Below, piece by piece: positions 24,892 through 34,218 of a stretch of 64,000 nt of DNA. The stretch spans positions 1-64,000 of the forward strand of contig NZ_JASHKA010000008.1 of NCBI RefSeq assembly GCF_030732845.1. Direction: 5' to 3'. This stretch comes from Roseibium sp. MMSF_3544 (lineage in GTDB: Bacteria > Pseudomonadota > Alphaproteobacteria > Rhizobiales > Stappiaceae). Position 1 is the stretch's first letter, and every line of letters begins with the position of its first letter. A program made the translations under genes and the position numbers. The notes under the pieces are model-generated. The model had not been told where the DNA came from, did not search any database, and saw only the letters and a program-made list of their open reading frames with translations.

Positions 24892-25709
24892 GCGGCCCTC
24901 CCTTTGAAGAGCTTGCCGAACAGGCTCTTCTTCTCTTCCGGGATTGTGACCGGGATGTTCTCCCCGAGCAGCCGGCGGGTAGCTTCCATGTAGGCTTTTG
25001 CCGGCGCCGACCCTTCGTCCGAGAGTGTAACGGGGAGGCCGACATTGGACGCTTTGAGGACGTCCTTGCTTTCCGGAACCACTCCGATCAACGGGACGGA
25101 GAGGATGTCGACGACATCGTCGGTCGCCAGCATGTCGCCGGTTTTCGCGCGGTCCGTGTCGTAACGCGTGATCATCAGGTGCTTCGGCATCCTGCCGCCT
25201 TCTTCCGCCACTTTTGTCTTGGCATCCAGAAGACCGATGATCCGGTCGCAGTCACGCACCGAAGAGACCTCCGGGTTGGAGACGATGATGGCTTCGTCCG
25301 CATGGCGCATGGCGAGCGTCGCCCCCCGCTCGATACCTGCCGGGCTGTCGCAGACGATCCAGTCGAAATACATGCGCAGTTCGCCGATGACCTTCTCGAC
25401 ACCCTCTTCAGTGAGCGCATCCTTGTCCCGCGTCTGTGAGGCCGGAAGCAGGTAAAGATTGTTGAGTTTCTTGTCACGCACCAGAGCCTGTTTGATCGAG
25501 GCTTCACCGCGTACAACATTGACCAGATCGAAGACGACCCGGCGCTCCGCACCCATGATAAGGTCGAGATTTCGAAGGCCGACATCGAAATCGATCGCAC
25601 AGACCTGGTAGCCTTCTTTGGCAAGCGCCGAGGCAATCGCGGCGGTGGTGGTCGTCTTGCCGACCCCGCCTTTGCCCGACGTGACAACAACGACGGTGGC
25701 GTTGCTCAT
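24888..25709 (-). CDS. minD: Septum site-determining ATPase MinD
   Basis: 273 residues. Deviant Walker A VTSGKGGVGKTTTT (9-22), switch I IDFDVGLRNLDLI, Walker B-like DWIVCDSPAGIERGA, and a C-terminal amphipathic helix KKSLFGKLFKGRAA that anchors ATP-bound dimers in the membrane. ATG at 25709 matches the family start; the frame is open 17 codons further upstream without support. The spacing to minC is 55 bases. Confidence 0.97.
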   Translation of the reverse strand: MSNATVVVVTSGKGGVGKTTTTAAIASALAKEGYQVCAIDFDVGLRNLDLIMGAERRVVFDLVNVVRGEASIKQALVRDKKLNNLYLLPASQTRDKDALTEEGVEKVIGELRMYFDWIVCDSPAGIERGATLAMRHADEAIIVSNPEVSSVRDCDRIIGLLDAKTKVAEEGGRMPKHLMITRYDTDRAKTGDMLATDDVVDILSVPLIGVVPESKDVLKASNVGLPVTLSDEGSAPAKAYMEATRRLLGENIPVTIPEEKKSLFGKLFKGRAA

Positions 25710-25764
25710 GGTGTCCGTCCTGTTTTGTTGTGGCACCGGTCGCTTGCGGCAACCGGCCACCCGG

Positions 25765-26550
25765 TTAGTTCAGCGCTTCAAAGACCAGGGACTCATTTTC
25801 GAAGCGAATTTGCGCAGGTGCATTGCGAAGTGCTCCGTCAAAATCGTCCGCAACCTTGTAAAGCCCATTTATCGAGACCAGCTCGGCATCGAGCTTTGTG
25901 CAGAAAATTCTGGCATTGTCCTTGCCTGCGACCCCCGCCAGTGCACGTCCGCGCAGTGCCCCATATACATGTATCGACCCGCCGGCGATGATCTCAGCGC
26001 CCGAACTGACGGAGCCGATCACAGTCACGTCGCCGTCGGGATGCAGAATGCTCTGCCCCGACCGGACGGGTTCTGAAATAACGATCGACGCACTGTCGTC
26101 GTTGAGGGCAATCACCGCGGCTTCTTCCGGTTTGGTCGAAGGCTGGCCATCAGCCTCTTTTTCCTTCGCCTCACCGTTTGTTGTTTTTGCCGTCTTTTCA
26201 GAAGGTTTGGAAACAGTCTTGGCCGCTTCGTCAGCGTCGGCTGGTTCGGGGACCTCCACATCGGAGGCAAGCCGTCCGCCGCCGAAACTTGGTGGCATAC
26301 CAGGTTTCAGCCGGGTTCCCGCAACGCCGTCGATCCCCATGACGCGGACGGAGCGCTCATTCAGTCCGGACAAAAGCTGTTCCAGATCGTCAATCGGAAT
26401 ATTGCTGCCCCTGACGTCGAGAATGATCGGCCGATCGATGAAAAACCCAGGCGACCGCGCAATAATCCGGTCGATTTCCTTGAACCACGCATCGAAGGGC
26501 GGTTCCGGTGAAAGGACGATCGCGATAAAGGATTTTCCCTTGAACTTCAT
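25765..26550 (-). CDS. minC: Septum site-determining protein MinC
   Basis: 261 residues. N-terminal FtsZ-inhibiting domain: MKFKGKSFIAIVLSPEPPFDAWFKEID. A charged, low-complexity linker (about 100-165, rich in Glu, Ala, Lys) is followed by the C-terminal beta-helix: QSILHPDGDVTVIGSVSSGAEIIAGGSIHVYGALRGRALAG, the MinD-binding region. It inhibits Z-ring assembly at the poles. First gene of minCDE; an 18-bp palindrome lies about 32-49 bases upstream of the start. Confidence 0.96.
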   Translation of the reverse strand: MKFKGKSFIAIVLSPEPPFDAWFKEIDRIIARSPGFFIDRPIILDVRGSNIPIDDLEQLLSGLNERSVRVMGIDGVAGTRLKPGMPPSFGGGRLASDVEVPEPADADEAAKTVSKPSEKTAKTTNGEAKEKEADGQPSTKPEEAAVIALNDDSASIVISEPVRSGQSILHPDGDVTVIGSVSSGAEIIAGGSIHVYGALRGRALAGVAGKDNARIFCTKLDAELVSINGLYKVADDFDGALRNAPAQIRFENESLVFEALN

Positions 26551-26581
26551 TAAGAGGTCCGGCGGCGTTGGCAGGTCGATT

Positions 26582-26599
26582 GATTTGTTTGAACAAATC
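26582..26599. promoter_or_regulatory. 18-bp operator-like palindrome upstream of minC
   Basis: GATTTGTT-TG-AACAAATC, perfect 8-bp arms with a 2-base spacer, where the minCDE promoter must lie. The arrangement fits a dimeric repressor or activator site; the protein is unknown. Confidence 0.45.
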
Positions 26600-26892
26600 T
26601 AACATCAACCGCTCCCCACAATCGGGCAGCCGTCCGTTTTCCACCGATATCGATTTTGTCAAACAATTTCAGACAATTGACTGTTCAGCCTATTCGGAAA
26701 TGGGATTGCTGCACCAAAGGCTCCGAAGAATTACCGAGAAGCGCATGGAGAATCATCGTTATGTTCCAGCACCCAATTCCTTTGTCGGCACAGGACTTAA
26801 CTTATTTCTTGTAAAGGACTGGAATTTTGCCATATTGCAACGCACAATAAGAATATCAGAGGTGTGTGAGTGCATAGCGCCAGGGGTGAAAA
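26600..26892. other. AT-rich divergent intergenic region
   Basis: Holds the upstream parts of the minC and small HTH gene promoters. It has a local repeat of CAAACAATTTCAGACAATTG near 26658-26680. No RNA gene seen. Confidence 0.4.
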
Positions 26893-27225
26893 ATGAGTAA
26901 TTTCAGCGATATAGTAAGGTATATCGGCCTCTCGACGGATGAGGCTGCTGCGGCGCTCAACGTGTCGGAAGATGAAATTGTTCGCTGGTGCGACACAAAT
27001 GAAGCGCCACCGCTCCATATCTGGCAGGGGTTGGTGCGCATGCTGGACGAAATCCGCATCGCCGCCGAAGAGGCTGCCAAGTCCGCAGATCTCGACCACC
27101 TTGAGGCAACCGATCTCAACCGGATCAGCCTGACGGTTCCCGGACAGGCGGCGTCCGAGTTTGACGGGCCGAAACGGGCAGCAACGGCCCTGGCGGTCGC
27201 AACCTTGGCGCGGGTTTTCGTCTGA
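26893..27225 (+). CDS. Small putative helix-turn-helix protein
   Basis: 110 residues. The N-terminal part (LSTDEAAAALNVSEDEIVRWCDTNEAPPLHIWQGLVRML) reads as a helix-turn-helix of the MerR/XRE-like shape: two helices with a turn around NVSEDEIVRW. The C-terminal half is acidic and without recognised motifs. ATG with AGGGGTG upstream. Divergent from minC with a 340-base gap. A DNA-binding role is inferred from the helix pattern only. Confidence 0.65.
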   Translation: MSNFSDIVRYIGLSTDEAAAALNVSEDEIVRWCDTNEAPPLHIWQGLVRMLDEIRIAAEEAAKSADLDHLEATDLNRISLTVPGQAASEFDGPKRAATALAVATLARVFV

Positions 27226-27450
27226 ACAACAAATCGGCAGCCTAATTTGATGGCTTTTTGCGATGAGTTCCGGACTGTGAGACGGCATCCGGGACTTTGG
27301 CAGTCGCGCGCAGTCTGGTAACAAGTCGGCGTGGCAGCATCTTCAGGTGCTTGCAATGAGTGCAGATGACGCGAAGCGTCACGCTTTCACCTCATGTCTT
27401 TGGCCTGCGCAGATCGCGGGCCTGTTCATCGAATGGAAAAGGCTCCGGCC

Positions 27451-28371
27451 ATGTCAGCAACGCTCAGGGGACTTGTCGCAGCGCTCGGTGCCTTCGCGTT
27501 CTTTTCAACCCATGACGCCGTGATCAAGTCGCTCGGGGGAACCTATCAGGTCTTCCAGATCATCTTCTTTTCGATGCTGTTTGCCTTCGTGCCGATGTCC
27601 ATTCTCATGCTCGCCGACAAGGCTGTCGACAATTTCCGGCCGCACTTTCCGGTCCTAGTGCTGTGCCGCGCCGGGCTGAGCATTGTCGCCATGTCCTGCG
27701 GGTTTTACGCCTTTACCGTTTTGCCGCTCGCCGAAGTTTATTCGCTGCTCTTTGCGACGCCGCTTCTGGTGACGGTTCTCTCGGTGCCTCTGCTGGGCGA
27801 AACGGTTCGGATGCAGCGCTGGGGGGCTGTTTTTGTCGGTCTCATCGGTGTTCTGATTGTCCTGCGCCCAGGCGTGATCGAGCTGACACCTGGACATTTT
27901 GCGGGACTGACCGCGGCCGGTGCCAGTGCCCTGTCGTCCATCCTGGCGCGCAAACTCGGCGGCAAGGAACGGCCAGCGGTCCTGATCCTTTACCCGATGC
28001 TGCTTTCATTGCTGGTCATGTCGATGACGCTGCCGATCGTCTATGTGCCCGTCGCGCTGCCCGATCTCGGCCTGATGGCACTTGTCGGATTTCTCTCCAT
28101 ACTTGCACAGCTCTGCATCCTCGGGGCCTACCGCGCCGCGCCTGCCGCTTTCGTCGCCCCGCTGCAATACAGTCAGATCCTCTGGGCAACGCTGTTCGGT
28201 GCCTTGTTCTTCGCCGAAACACCGGACATCTACGTGGCAGTCGGGTCCTCGGTCATCATCCTCTCCGGCATCTTCGTTGTCTGGCGCGAAAGCCGCGAGA
28301 ACGTTTCGGAAAAGACACCGGTGCTCAGAACCGCAAACCCGCGCGTCGACACGGGCCCGCAGCCCAAGTAG
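27451..28371 (+). CDS. DMT superfamily transporter (two EamA domains)
   Basis: 306 residues, ten hydrophobic helices arranged as two EamA repeats (about 1-140 and 150-290). Typical pieces: FFSTHDAVIKSLGGTYQVFQIIFF, the glycine/proline-rich PLAEVYSLLFATPLLVTVLSVPLLGE of repeat 1, and PAAFVAPLQYSQILWATLFGALFFAETPD of repeat 2. Members export amino acids, nucleotides or drugs; no substrate can be given. ATG at 27451 (AAGG 8 bases upstream) is preferred to the upstream in-frame ATGs at 27394 and 27433. Confidence 0.88.
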   Translation: MSATLRGLVAALGAFAFFSTHDAVIKSLGGTYQVFQIIFFSMLFAFVPMSILMLADKAVDNFRPHFPVLVLCRAGLSIVAMSCGFYAFTVLPLAEVYSLLFATPLLVTVLSVPLLGETVRMQRWGAVFVGLIGVLIVLRPGVIELTPGHFAGLTAAGASALSSILARKLGGKERPAVLILYPMLLSLLVMSMTLPIVYVPVALPDLGLMALVGFLSILAQLCILGAYRAAPAAFVAPLQYSQILWATLFGALFFAETPDIYVAVGSSVIILSGIFVVWRESRENVSEKTPVLRTANPRVDTGPQPK

Positions 28372-28440
28372 GGCGGGGCCATTTGTTGTCGGAGTTGCGG
28401 ATCTCTGATGGCTTGAGCCTTCCGACAAAAGAGCAAGCGG

Positions 28441-28642
28441 CCCATCCTTCGAGACAGCGCTCACGCGCTTCCTCAGGAAGAGGGCGATTTTTGGTCAGCC
28501 GTGCGCAAGTATTTACCGGCAACAACCTCATCCTGAGGAGGGCCGTAAGGTCCGTCTCGAAGGATGAAGGTCGTTTTCGGGAAGTTGCTGCACATGAAAC
28601 CTCATCCTGAGGAGCGAGCTTGCTCGCGTCTCGAAGGATGGG
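28441..28642. repeat. Cluster of three CATCCT-type palindromic repeats
   Basis: Units at about 28441-28484, 28526-28569 and 28600-28642, each carrying CATCCTGAGGAG and TCTCGAAGGATG (or their inverse) as arms of a hairpin. The same family recurs at 58206-58248 and 58271-58312, and a degenerate copy sits near 31949-31985. They fill the gap between two convergent genes. Confidence 0.8.
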
Positions 28643-28719
28643 CCACAAAATCCGGAACTTTGAGCCGTTCCCAAACGCGGACTTGGCGTTTCTTTCAAGA
28701 GATGCGCCAGTGAATGACG

Positions 28720-29865
28720 TCAATCCAGCCGCTTTTTGAAGCGCAGCGCGGCCACGATCATGCCGAGGACGAAGAACCCGCACATCCACAGGACGTCTCG
28801 GTAGAGTTCAATGAGACCGGCGTCGCGCAGAACGAAGCCCCGGATCATGCGCATGAAGTGGGTCGCGGGAAAGGCTTCCGCGATATATTGCGCGATCACC
28901 GGCATGCCCTCATAGGGAAACATGAATCCGGACAGCAGGATCGACGGCAGCAGCACGAAAACCGTCATCTGGGTCGCCTGAAGCTGGCTCTTGGCAATGG
29001 TCGACAGCACCAGCCCAAGCGACAGGCTGGCACCGATAAAGAGCAGTGTGCCGATAAAGAGGTCCACGCTCTTGGAACCGAAGGGCACGCTGAACAGGAT
29101 GTGTCCAAGACCGAGAATGATGACGGTCTGCAGCAGACCTATGAAAATGTAGGGAATGATCTTGCCGATCATCAGCTCGATCGGCTTGACCGGCGTGTTG
29201 ATCAGCATCTCCATGTTGCCGCGTTCGCTCTCCCGCACGATGGCTGCGGACGTGAACATGATCATCGTCATGGTCAGGATGATGCCGACCAGTCCGGGAA
29301 CGATATTGACCGCGGTCCTCTGCTCCGGATTGTAGAAGAGCGCAACTTCGAATGTCGCTGTGGTCCGGTTCGGCGGTTGGCGGTTCAGCTCCGAAAGCGG
29401 CATGTTGCGCAGGGACAGGATTCCGCTGGCAATCATGGTGTCGGACGCATCCACGATCCACTGCGCCACAGGCCGGCTGTTCTCCTGGTCGGTGGAAGAT
29501 GGATATCCCAGACCAACAGCCGGAGATGTTGCGACTCGCTTCGACAGGTCCGGCGGCAAAATAAATGCCGCCCGCACCCGGGCAGCCTTGATGGCCTCAA
29601 TCGCTTCTTCCGGGGACTGCAGATGTTCAGTCACCGTGACAACGGTCGTCGCTTCCACCATATCGACCAGAATGCTGCTGAGAGCGGTCTGGCTTTGATC
29701 GACCACCGCAACCGGAATGTCGCGGATGTTGGTGTTGATCGCATATCCGAACAGGATCAGCTGGATCAGCGGGATCATGATCACCATGCCGAAGGTCATG
29801 CGATCCCGTCGAAGCTGTGCCAGCTCCTTGAAAAAGATGGCCAGGATGCGGGAGATCGAGATCAT
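28720..29865 (-). CDS. ABC-2 type transporter permease (YhhJ/YbhS-like)
   Basis: 381 residues. One N-terminal membrane helix, a large periplasmic domain (about 50-190), then five helices at the C-terminus: the pattern of drug/lipid ABC-2 permeases. Seen: ELAQLRRDRMTFGMVIMIPLIQLILFGYAINT and the conserved ERGNMEMLINTPVKPIELMIGKIIPYI coupling region. Forms an exporter with the ATPase and membrane-fusion protein encoded upstream; overlaps the ATPase gene by 4 bases. Confidence 0.92.
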   Translation of the reverse strand: MISISRILAIFFKELAQLRRDRMTFGMVIMIPLIQLILFGYAINTNIRDIPVAVVDQSQTALSSILVDMVEATTVVTVTEHLQSPEEAIEAIKAARVRAAFILPPDLSKRVATSPAVGLGYPSSTDQENSRPVAQWIVDASDTMIASGILSLRNMPLSELNRQPPNRTTATFEVALFYNPEQRTAVNIVPGLVGIILTMTMIMFTSAAIVRESERGNMEMLINTPVKPIELMIGKIIPYIFIGLLQTVIILGLGHILFSVPFGSKSVDLFIGTLLFIGASLSLGLVLSTIAKSQLQATQMTVFVLLPSILLSGFMFPYEGMPVIAQYIAEAFPATHFMRMIRGFVLRDAGLIELYRDVLWMCGFFVLGMIVAALRFKKRLD

Positions 29866-30800
29866 TGGCGGCCTTTTCCGGTTGCGGTGACAAAAACATC
29901 CTCCAGATTTGGCCGGACCTGTTCGATCAGCGTCGCCCCATCGGTTTCGGGCGCGGCTTTCAGGTAGGCTTCGGCGTCCGCGACATCGTCGTGAACCAGA
30001 ACGCGAAGCCGCGCGCCGATTTGTGCGGCGGCCATGATGTTTTCCTTGCCATCAAGTTTGCGCCGGATCTCTCTCAGATTGGGGCCTTCAATCTCAACCA
30101 CATTCGCCCCCATGGAGGCCATCAGTTCCTTCGGCGTGCCGTCCGCGCGTTTTTGCCCGGCTTCGAGGATCGCAAGCTTGTGGCAACGTTCTGCTTCATC
30201 CATGAAATGGGTCGTGACGATGATCGACGTCCCGTCGCTGACCAGATCGAACAGTTGCTCCCAGAAAAGCCGGCGCGACTCAGGGTCAACGGCCGAGGTC
30301 GGCTCGTCCAGGAACAAAAGTTCAGGCTGGTGAAGGACGGCGGCCGCAAGGGCGAGCCTTTGCCGTTGCCCGCCGCTCATCCTGCCCGAGAACCGGTCTT
30401 TCAGGTCCGCCAGATCATATCGCTTCATAACTTCCTTGATGCGGTCCGACTGCTCTTTTCCCGTAATGCCGTAAATCGTCGACATGAAATTGAGGTTCTC
30501 CAGGACAGTCAGGTCGCCATAGAGCGAAAACGTCTGCGTCATGTAGCCGATCTTGTATTTCAGGGCTTCGGCGTCTTTGGGCACGGACATTCCGAGCACC
30601 TCGACGCTTCCCTCCGTCGGCGTCAGCAAGCCGGTCAGCATTCGGATTGCGGTGGTCTTGCCACAGCCGTTCGGTCCAAGAAAACCGTAGATCATTCCGC
30701 GTTCAATGGTCAGATCAAGCCCGTCAACAGCGCGGAAATCCTTGAATTTCTTGACAAGACCCTTGGCTTCAATCGCGATCTCCGGAGACACGGTGTTCAC
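29862..30800 (-). CDS. ABC transporter ATP-binding protein (YbhF-like)
   Basis: 312 residues, one nucleotide-binding domain. Walker A GPNGCGKTT (43-51), signature MSGGQRQR, Walker B LLFLDEPTSAVDP, and switch histidine in IIVTTHFMDEAE. The C-terminal 60 residues form the small extra domain usual in DrrA/YbhF-like ATPases, with a LIEQVRPNLEDVFV end. Powers the export complex. Overlaps both neighbours by 4 bases. Confidence 0.94.
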   Translation of the reverse strand: MNTVSPEIAIEAKGLVKKFKDFRAVDGLDLTIERGMIYGFLGPNGCGKTTAIRMLTGLLTPTEGSVEVLGMSVPKDAEALKYKIGYMTQTFSLYGDLTVLENLNFMSTIYGITGKEQSDRIKEVMKRYDLADLKDRFSGRMSGGQRQRLALAAAVLHQPELLFLDEPTSAVDPESRRLFWEQLFDLVSDGTSIIVTTHFMDEAERCHKLAILEAGQKRADGTPKELMASMGANVVEIEGPNLREIRRKLDGKENIMAAAQIGARLRVLVHDDVADAEAYLKAAPETDGATLIEQVRPNLEDVFVTATGKGRQ

Positions 30801-31753
30801 GGCATGACAACCTGGGCTGGAACACCGTTCGGAAGTTCGGAAGCACTGTCGGGAAGTTGCACCTCAGCCAGATACATCAGCCGCGCGCGTTCGGTCTGGT
30901 TGAGCGCATAGTACGGCGAGAAGGACGGGTCGGAGCTGATCCAGCGGACCTGGCCCTCGATCTCTGAATCCAGGCCGTCAATCCGGACCAGCAACTTGTC
31001 ACCTTCCTTGATTTTCACCCGGTACGGCTCCGGCACATAGACCCGTGCGAAAGGCGCATCGCCTGCGAGCAGGACCGCAACCGGGCTGCCGACAGTGACC
31101 CGCTCACCCAGGTTCCAGGGCAGGCTGTCCAGCACCCCGTCTCGGGATGCGACGATCCTGAGATCAGACAGGATGGTTTCCTGCGTTTGAAGGTTGGCCT
31201 CCGCGGCAGCAAGTTCAGCCCGGGCAATGTCGATGTCTTCCTCGCGGGAGCCGATTTCCAGCTCCTTCAGGTTCTGTTCAGCGCCTTCCAGGCTGGCCAC
31301 TGCCGCATCGCGTGTCGCGCGCGCACTGTCCAGTTGGGCCTGGCTCGTGGTGCCACGCGTTGTCAGGTCGTCGAAGCGTGCGAATGAAGCTTCCGCATTC
31401 AGGAGATTTGCCTTGGCGCTGGCAACACTTGCGCGCGCCTGTGCAATGTCTTCTGGTCTTGATCCGTTCAGGAGCTTGTCCAGATTCGCCTTGCTCTTTT
31501 GCATTTCCGCACGCGCCTGGTTGACCACGGCCTGCTGCTGCGTCGGATCCAGTTGCGCGAGAATTGTGCCCTTTTCAACAAATGTTCCCTGCGCCACGGG
31601 AAGGTCGATCAGGATCTCATTGGCTGTTGCCGTCAGCGCCACCCTGTCCCTTTCAAGGGTTCCAAGCGCCACGTTGCCGTCTTCGCCGAAACAGCCTGCG
31701 AGCAAAAGGCTGACCAGACCCACCTGAGCCGAGCGCATCAAAAACGGGAGCAT
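30797..31753 (-). CDS. HlyD-family periplasmic adaptor lipoprotein (YbhG-like)
   Basis: 318 residues. N-terminal lipoprotein signal with lipobox LLLAGC. Membrane-fusion architecture: biotinyl-lipoyl half (LPVAQGTFVEKGTILAQLDPTQ), a long coiled-coil hairpin (about 75-185, heptad-like Ala/Leu/Arg repeats), a second lipoyl half (LRIVASRDGVLDSLPWNLGERVTVG) and a beta-barrel. It links the ABC-2 exporter to an outer-membrane channel (none encoded here). ATG at 31753 is preceded by GGAGG; an in-frame TTG four codons upstream is less likely. Confidence 0.92.
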   Translation of the reverse strand: MLPFLMRSAQVGLVSLLLAGCFGEDGNVALGTLERDRVALTATANEILIDLPVAQGTFVEKGTILAQLDPTQQQAVVNQARAEMQKSKANLDKLLNGSRPEDIAQARASVASAKANLLNAEASFARFDDLTTRGTTSQAQLDSARATRDAAVASLEGAEQNLKELEIGSREEDIDIARAELAAAEANLQTQETILSDLRIVASRDGVLDSLPWNLGERVTVGSPVAVLLAGDAPFARVYVPEPYRVKIKEGDKLLVRIDGLDSEIEGQVRWISSDPSFSPYYALNQTERARLMYLAEVQLPDSASELPNGVPAQVVMP

Positions 31754-31848
31754 GAATTCCTCCAATGGATCAGCAACATGTCCTAACCAGAAACTGGCGG
31801 GGACCTACCATAATGCGAGCACTGGAGGCAGAACAATGGGAAGTATCG

Positions 31849-31875
31849 AAAAAGCCGTCCTGTAGAAAGACGGCT
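31849..31875 (-). terminator. Rho-independent terminator-like hairpin between parA and the export operon
   Basis: AGCCGTC/GACGGCT (31853-31859 and 31869-31875, 9-base loop) followed on the minus strand by five T (31849-31853). It would end parA transcription or attenuate read-through into the HlyD/ABC operon. Confidence 0.6.
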
Positions 31876-32123
31876 GGCGACATGCCTCGGCATCGAAGAA
31901 ACCGGACGCTTCACAAACCGTTTAGAGAAAACCAACGCCCGGCTCCGTCGCGAGGAGCCACGCAAGCGGCGTCTCGAAGGACGGGCGGCACACCCATGCG
32001 TTCGCGGCCCATCCTTTCGGCCGCACTTCACCCCGCTTCGCGATGACGGCTTGGGCATTTGCGCGCGGACACGGGCTCGGTACACGCGCAAAACCCGGGA
32101 ATGGCGTCGCGGTGAGCGCGGGA
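31876..32123. other. Gap downstream of parA with degenerate palindromic repeat
   Basis: Around 31949-31985 the GAGGAGC...TCTCGAAGGACGGGC pattern is a worn copy of the CATCCT-type repeat. No gene seen. Confidence 0.45.
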
Positions 32124-32828
32124 TCAGCTGGCGCGCTTGAAGACGTCGTACCAGCGTTTCTTCGGAACCTTGATGGCGCGTTCCAGGATTTCCGCGGCAT
32201 AAAGCGATGCGTTTTCCCGCGCCTTGGCAACGCCCGACACCACGGACGGATTCAGCGTGGCCAGCCCGCCGCCGAATTCGAACAGGTCGCGGAACGCGGC
32301 CCGCTCGACGATCGGGGTCATCAGGACATCGATGTTCTGCGCAGACAGGAAGTCCTGCACCGCCTTCATCGCGCGCGTCGTGACGGCTGCGTTTGTGCGC
32401 GTGAGGACGACGCAATGCTTGATGTCCTGGCGGACGATTTTTTCCAGCTTCTTGATCAGGGTCAGGATCTTGGCACCGCCGCGCGCGTCCATGGAAGAGC
32501 CCTGGATTGGAACGACAACCAGATCGGAAACCGAGAGGGCATTGGCGACTATCAGGTTCTCCGTGCCCTCAAGATCAACGATCACATAATCGGAAAACTC
32601 CGCGGCGTGGGTGATCTGCTCGGCAATCGAGGCCGGCGACATTTCGCTGACAACGGAGATGCGCGGGCACTTGTTCGGCAACTCGTACCATCGTGAGATC
32701 CACTTTTGCGGGTCGGCGTCAAAGATGGTCACGCGTTTTCCCCGTGCTGCGACTTCTGTCGCCAGCAGCAAGGCAGCCGTGGTCTTGCCGGCGCCGCCTT
32801 TTGCGTTTGCGAAGGAAATGACTGGCAT
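32124..32828 (-). CDS. Orphan ParA-family ATPase (VirC1-like)
   Basis: 234 residues. Deviant Walker A ANAKGGAGKTTAA (8-20), IFDADPQKWISRW (switch), DYVIVDLEGTENLIV, and QGSSMDARGGAKIL. Similar in form to VirC1-type ParA proteins that partition or position DNA or protein cargo. No parB or partner gene is adjacent. ATG at 32828 has AGGAG upstream and fits the family; the frame extends 30 codons further upstream without support. Cargo unknown. Confidence 0.85.
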   Translation of the reverse strand: MPVISFANAKGGAGKTTAALLLATEVAARGKRVTIFDADPQKWISRWYELPNKCPRISVVSEMSPASIAEQITHAAEFSDYVIVDLEGTENLIVANALSVSDLVVVPIQGSSMDARGGAKILTLIKKLEKIVRQDIKHCVVLTRTNAAVTTRAMKAVQDFLSAQNIDVLMTPIVERAAFRDLFEFGGGLATLNPSVVSGVAKARENASLYAAEILERAIKVPKKRWYDVFKRAS

Positions 32829-33222
32829 CCTGGTTCTCCTGACCTTGCCGTGCGTCGTCTTGCAGATCAGCCTATTCGGGCCCTCTAACAGGCAGTCTCG
32901 GGTTTTTATGGTTACCAATTCCTTAAAGTCGCAATTTGCAAAAAAGTTATTCAGATCACCTCAAGTAATGTGGATAAAGTCAGGAAATTCCTCCGTATTT
33001 CTGACGTTATGCCAGGGTGCGCGGCAATTACATCTTGCCTTCTGAAAAGTGTTTCATCCGACTGATTGCCGAATCCGGGTCTCAAAAGCCATCGAGATAT
33101 TGTGTGTGAACAGACGAGGTGACAGGCCGGTTTTTACCGCTGCCGCAATTGCGTAGCGGCTGTGCGGGGCGTAGGTTACCGGCTGGTTTCATCGCGCTGG
33201 CTGCCCGAACGAAGGACCCCAT
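32829..33222. other. Intergenic region, AT-rich on the left
   Basis: Divergent region between parA and the hydrolase gene. The left half is AT-rich, as expected for promoters. No terminator, RNA gene or repeat recognised. Confidence 0.4.
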
Positions 33223-34122
33223 ATGCTGCACCGAATGCTGTCAGTCCGCCCGTCCCGATTGTTCCGTGGCCTGCTTGTCGGGTTGTCCATAGCCTTCGCG
33301 GGTACTGCACAAGCTGAGGTGCTGAAGCCCTACAAGGATCGCCTGTTCCGCTACAAGAAGGTCACCGAGAGCCTTTATAACGGCGACTTCATCGTCGTTG
33401 AATATTCCAAGCAGCGCGATCTTCGCGACCGGGACGAAGTCGATGAGCGCAAGGTGTTCGGCAACTACGTTTCCTACAAACCCAAGCGGGGCAGGGGCAG
33501 CGCGGAGCTGCAGGCTAACGGCCGCACGGTCAAATATATGGGGACCGGCAAGTGGAAAGGCGGTGCGCGGGTCATTGTCATCTACATTCACGGTCAGGGC
33601 GGCAACCGCTTTCAGGGCATGAATGACGTCTCGTTCGGCGGCAACTTCAATCGCATCCAAAACCTGATGGTGCGCAATGGCGGTGCCTATCTCACCGTCG
33701 ATATTGAGAATTTCGACAAGCGCGGCACGGCAGACGTCGCAGCCTTGATCCAGTACCAGAAGCAGATCTCGCCCGGGGCGAGGGTTGTGGTCGCCTGCGG
33801 CTCCATGGGGGGGATCATCTGCTGGAACCTGGTCAAGAACGGCAATTATTCCAGTCTCATCAGCGGCATCATGCTGCTGGGTTCCCCGAAGGATCCCAAT
33901 ATCTTTTCTTCAGGCGCTCTCTCGCGCAACGTTCCCATCTACATGGGGCAGGGCACGCTGGACCGGGTCTATAATTGGGAAACGCAGGCCAACTTCTTCA
34001 AGCAGATCAAGTCCCGCGCCCCGAATTACCCGATCAAATTCACGCTCTTCGACACCGGCACCCACGGCACACCCATCCGGATGACAGACTGGCGTCTGGT
34101 GCTGAATTGGATGCTTGGGTGA
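33223..34122 (+). CDS. Secreted alpha/beta-hydrolase-like protein
   Basis: 299 residues. Signal peptide 1-31 (cleavage near AQA-EV). Fold clues: the oxyanion-side HGQGG (123-127) after a hydrophobic strand VIVIYIHG, nucleophile elbow CGSMGG (192-197, Ser194), an aspartate near GTLDRVYN and a histidine in TGTHGTP, all in catalytic-triad order. An esterase or peptidase of the periplasm is plausible; no substrate. ATG start; stands alone. Confidence 0.75.
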   Translation: MLHRMLSVRPSRLFRGLLVGLSIAFAGTAQAEVLKPYKDRLFRYKKVTESLYNGDFIVVEYSKQRDLRDRDEVDERKVFGNYVSYKPKRGRGSAELQANGRTVKYMGTGKWKGGARVIVIYIHGQGGNRFQGMNDVSFGGNFNRIQNLMVRNGGAYLTVDIENFDKRGTADVAALIQYQKQISPGARVVVACGSMGGIICWNLVKNGNYSSLISGIMLLGSPKDPNIFSSGALSRNVPIYMGQGTLDRVYNWETQANFFKQIKSRAPNYPIKFTLFDTGTHGTPIRMTDWRLVLNWMLG

Positions 34123-34218
34123 GTTTGTGAATGCCCGCAATGGGTGCGTTCAAGTAAATTTCACCTTATGATGTATATCGGCGAGGGCGCCGCTGAACCG
34201 CTTAAGGGAATTCAATTG

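Noticed and set aside
31783..32415. 210-codon minus-strand frame
   Set aside because: Arginine-rich and out of frame with the parA gene it overlaps; no initiation signal.
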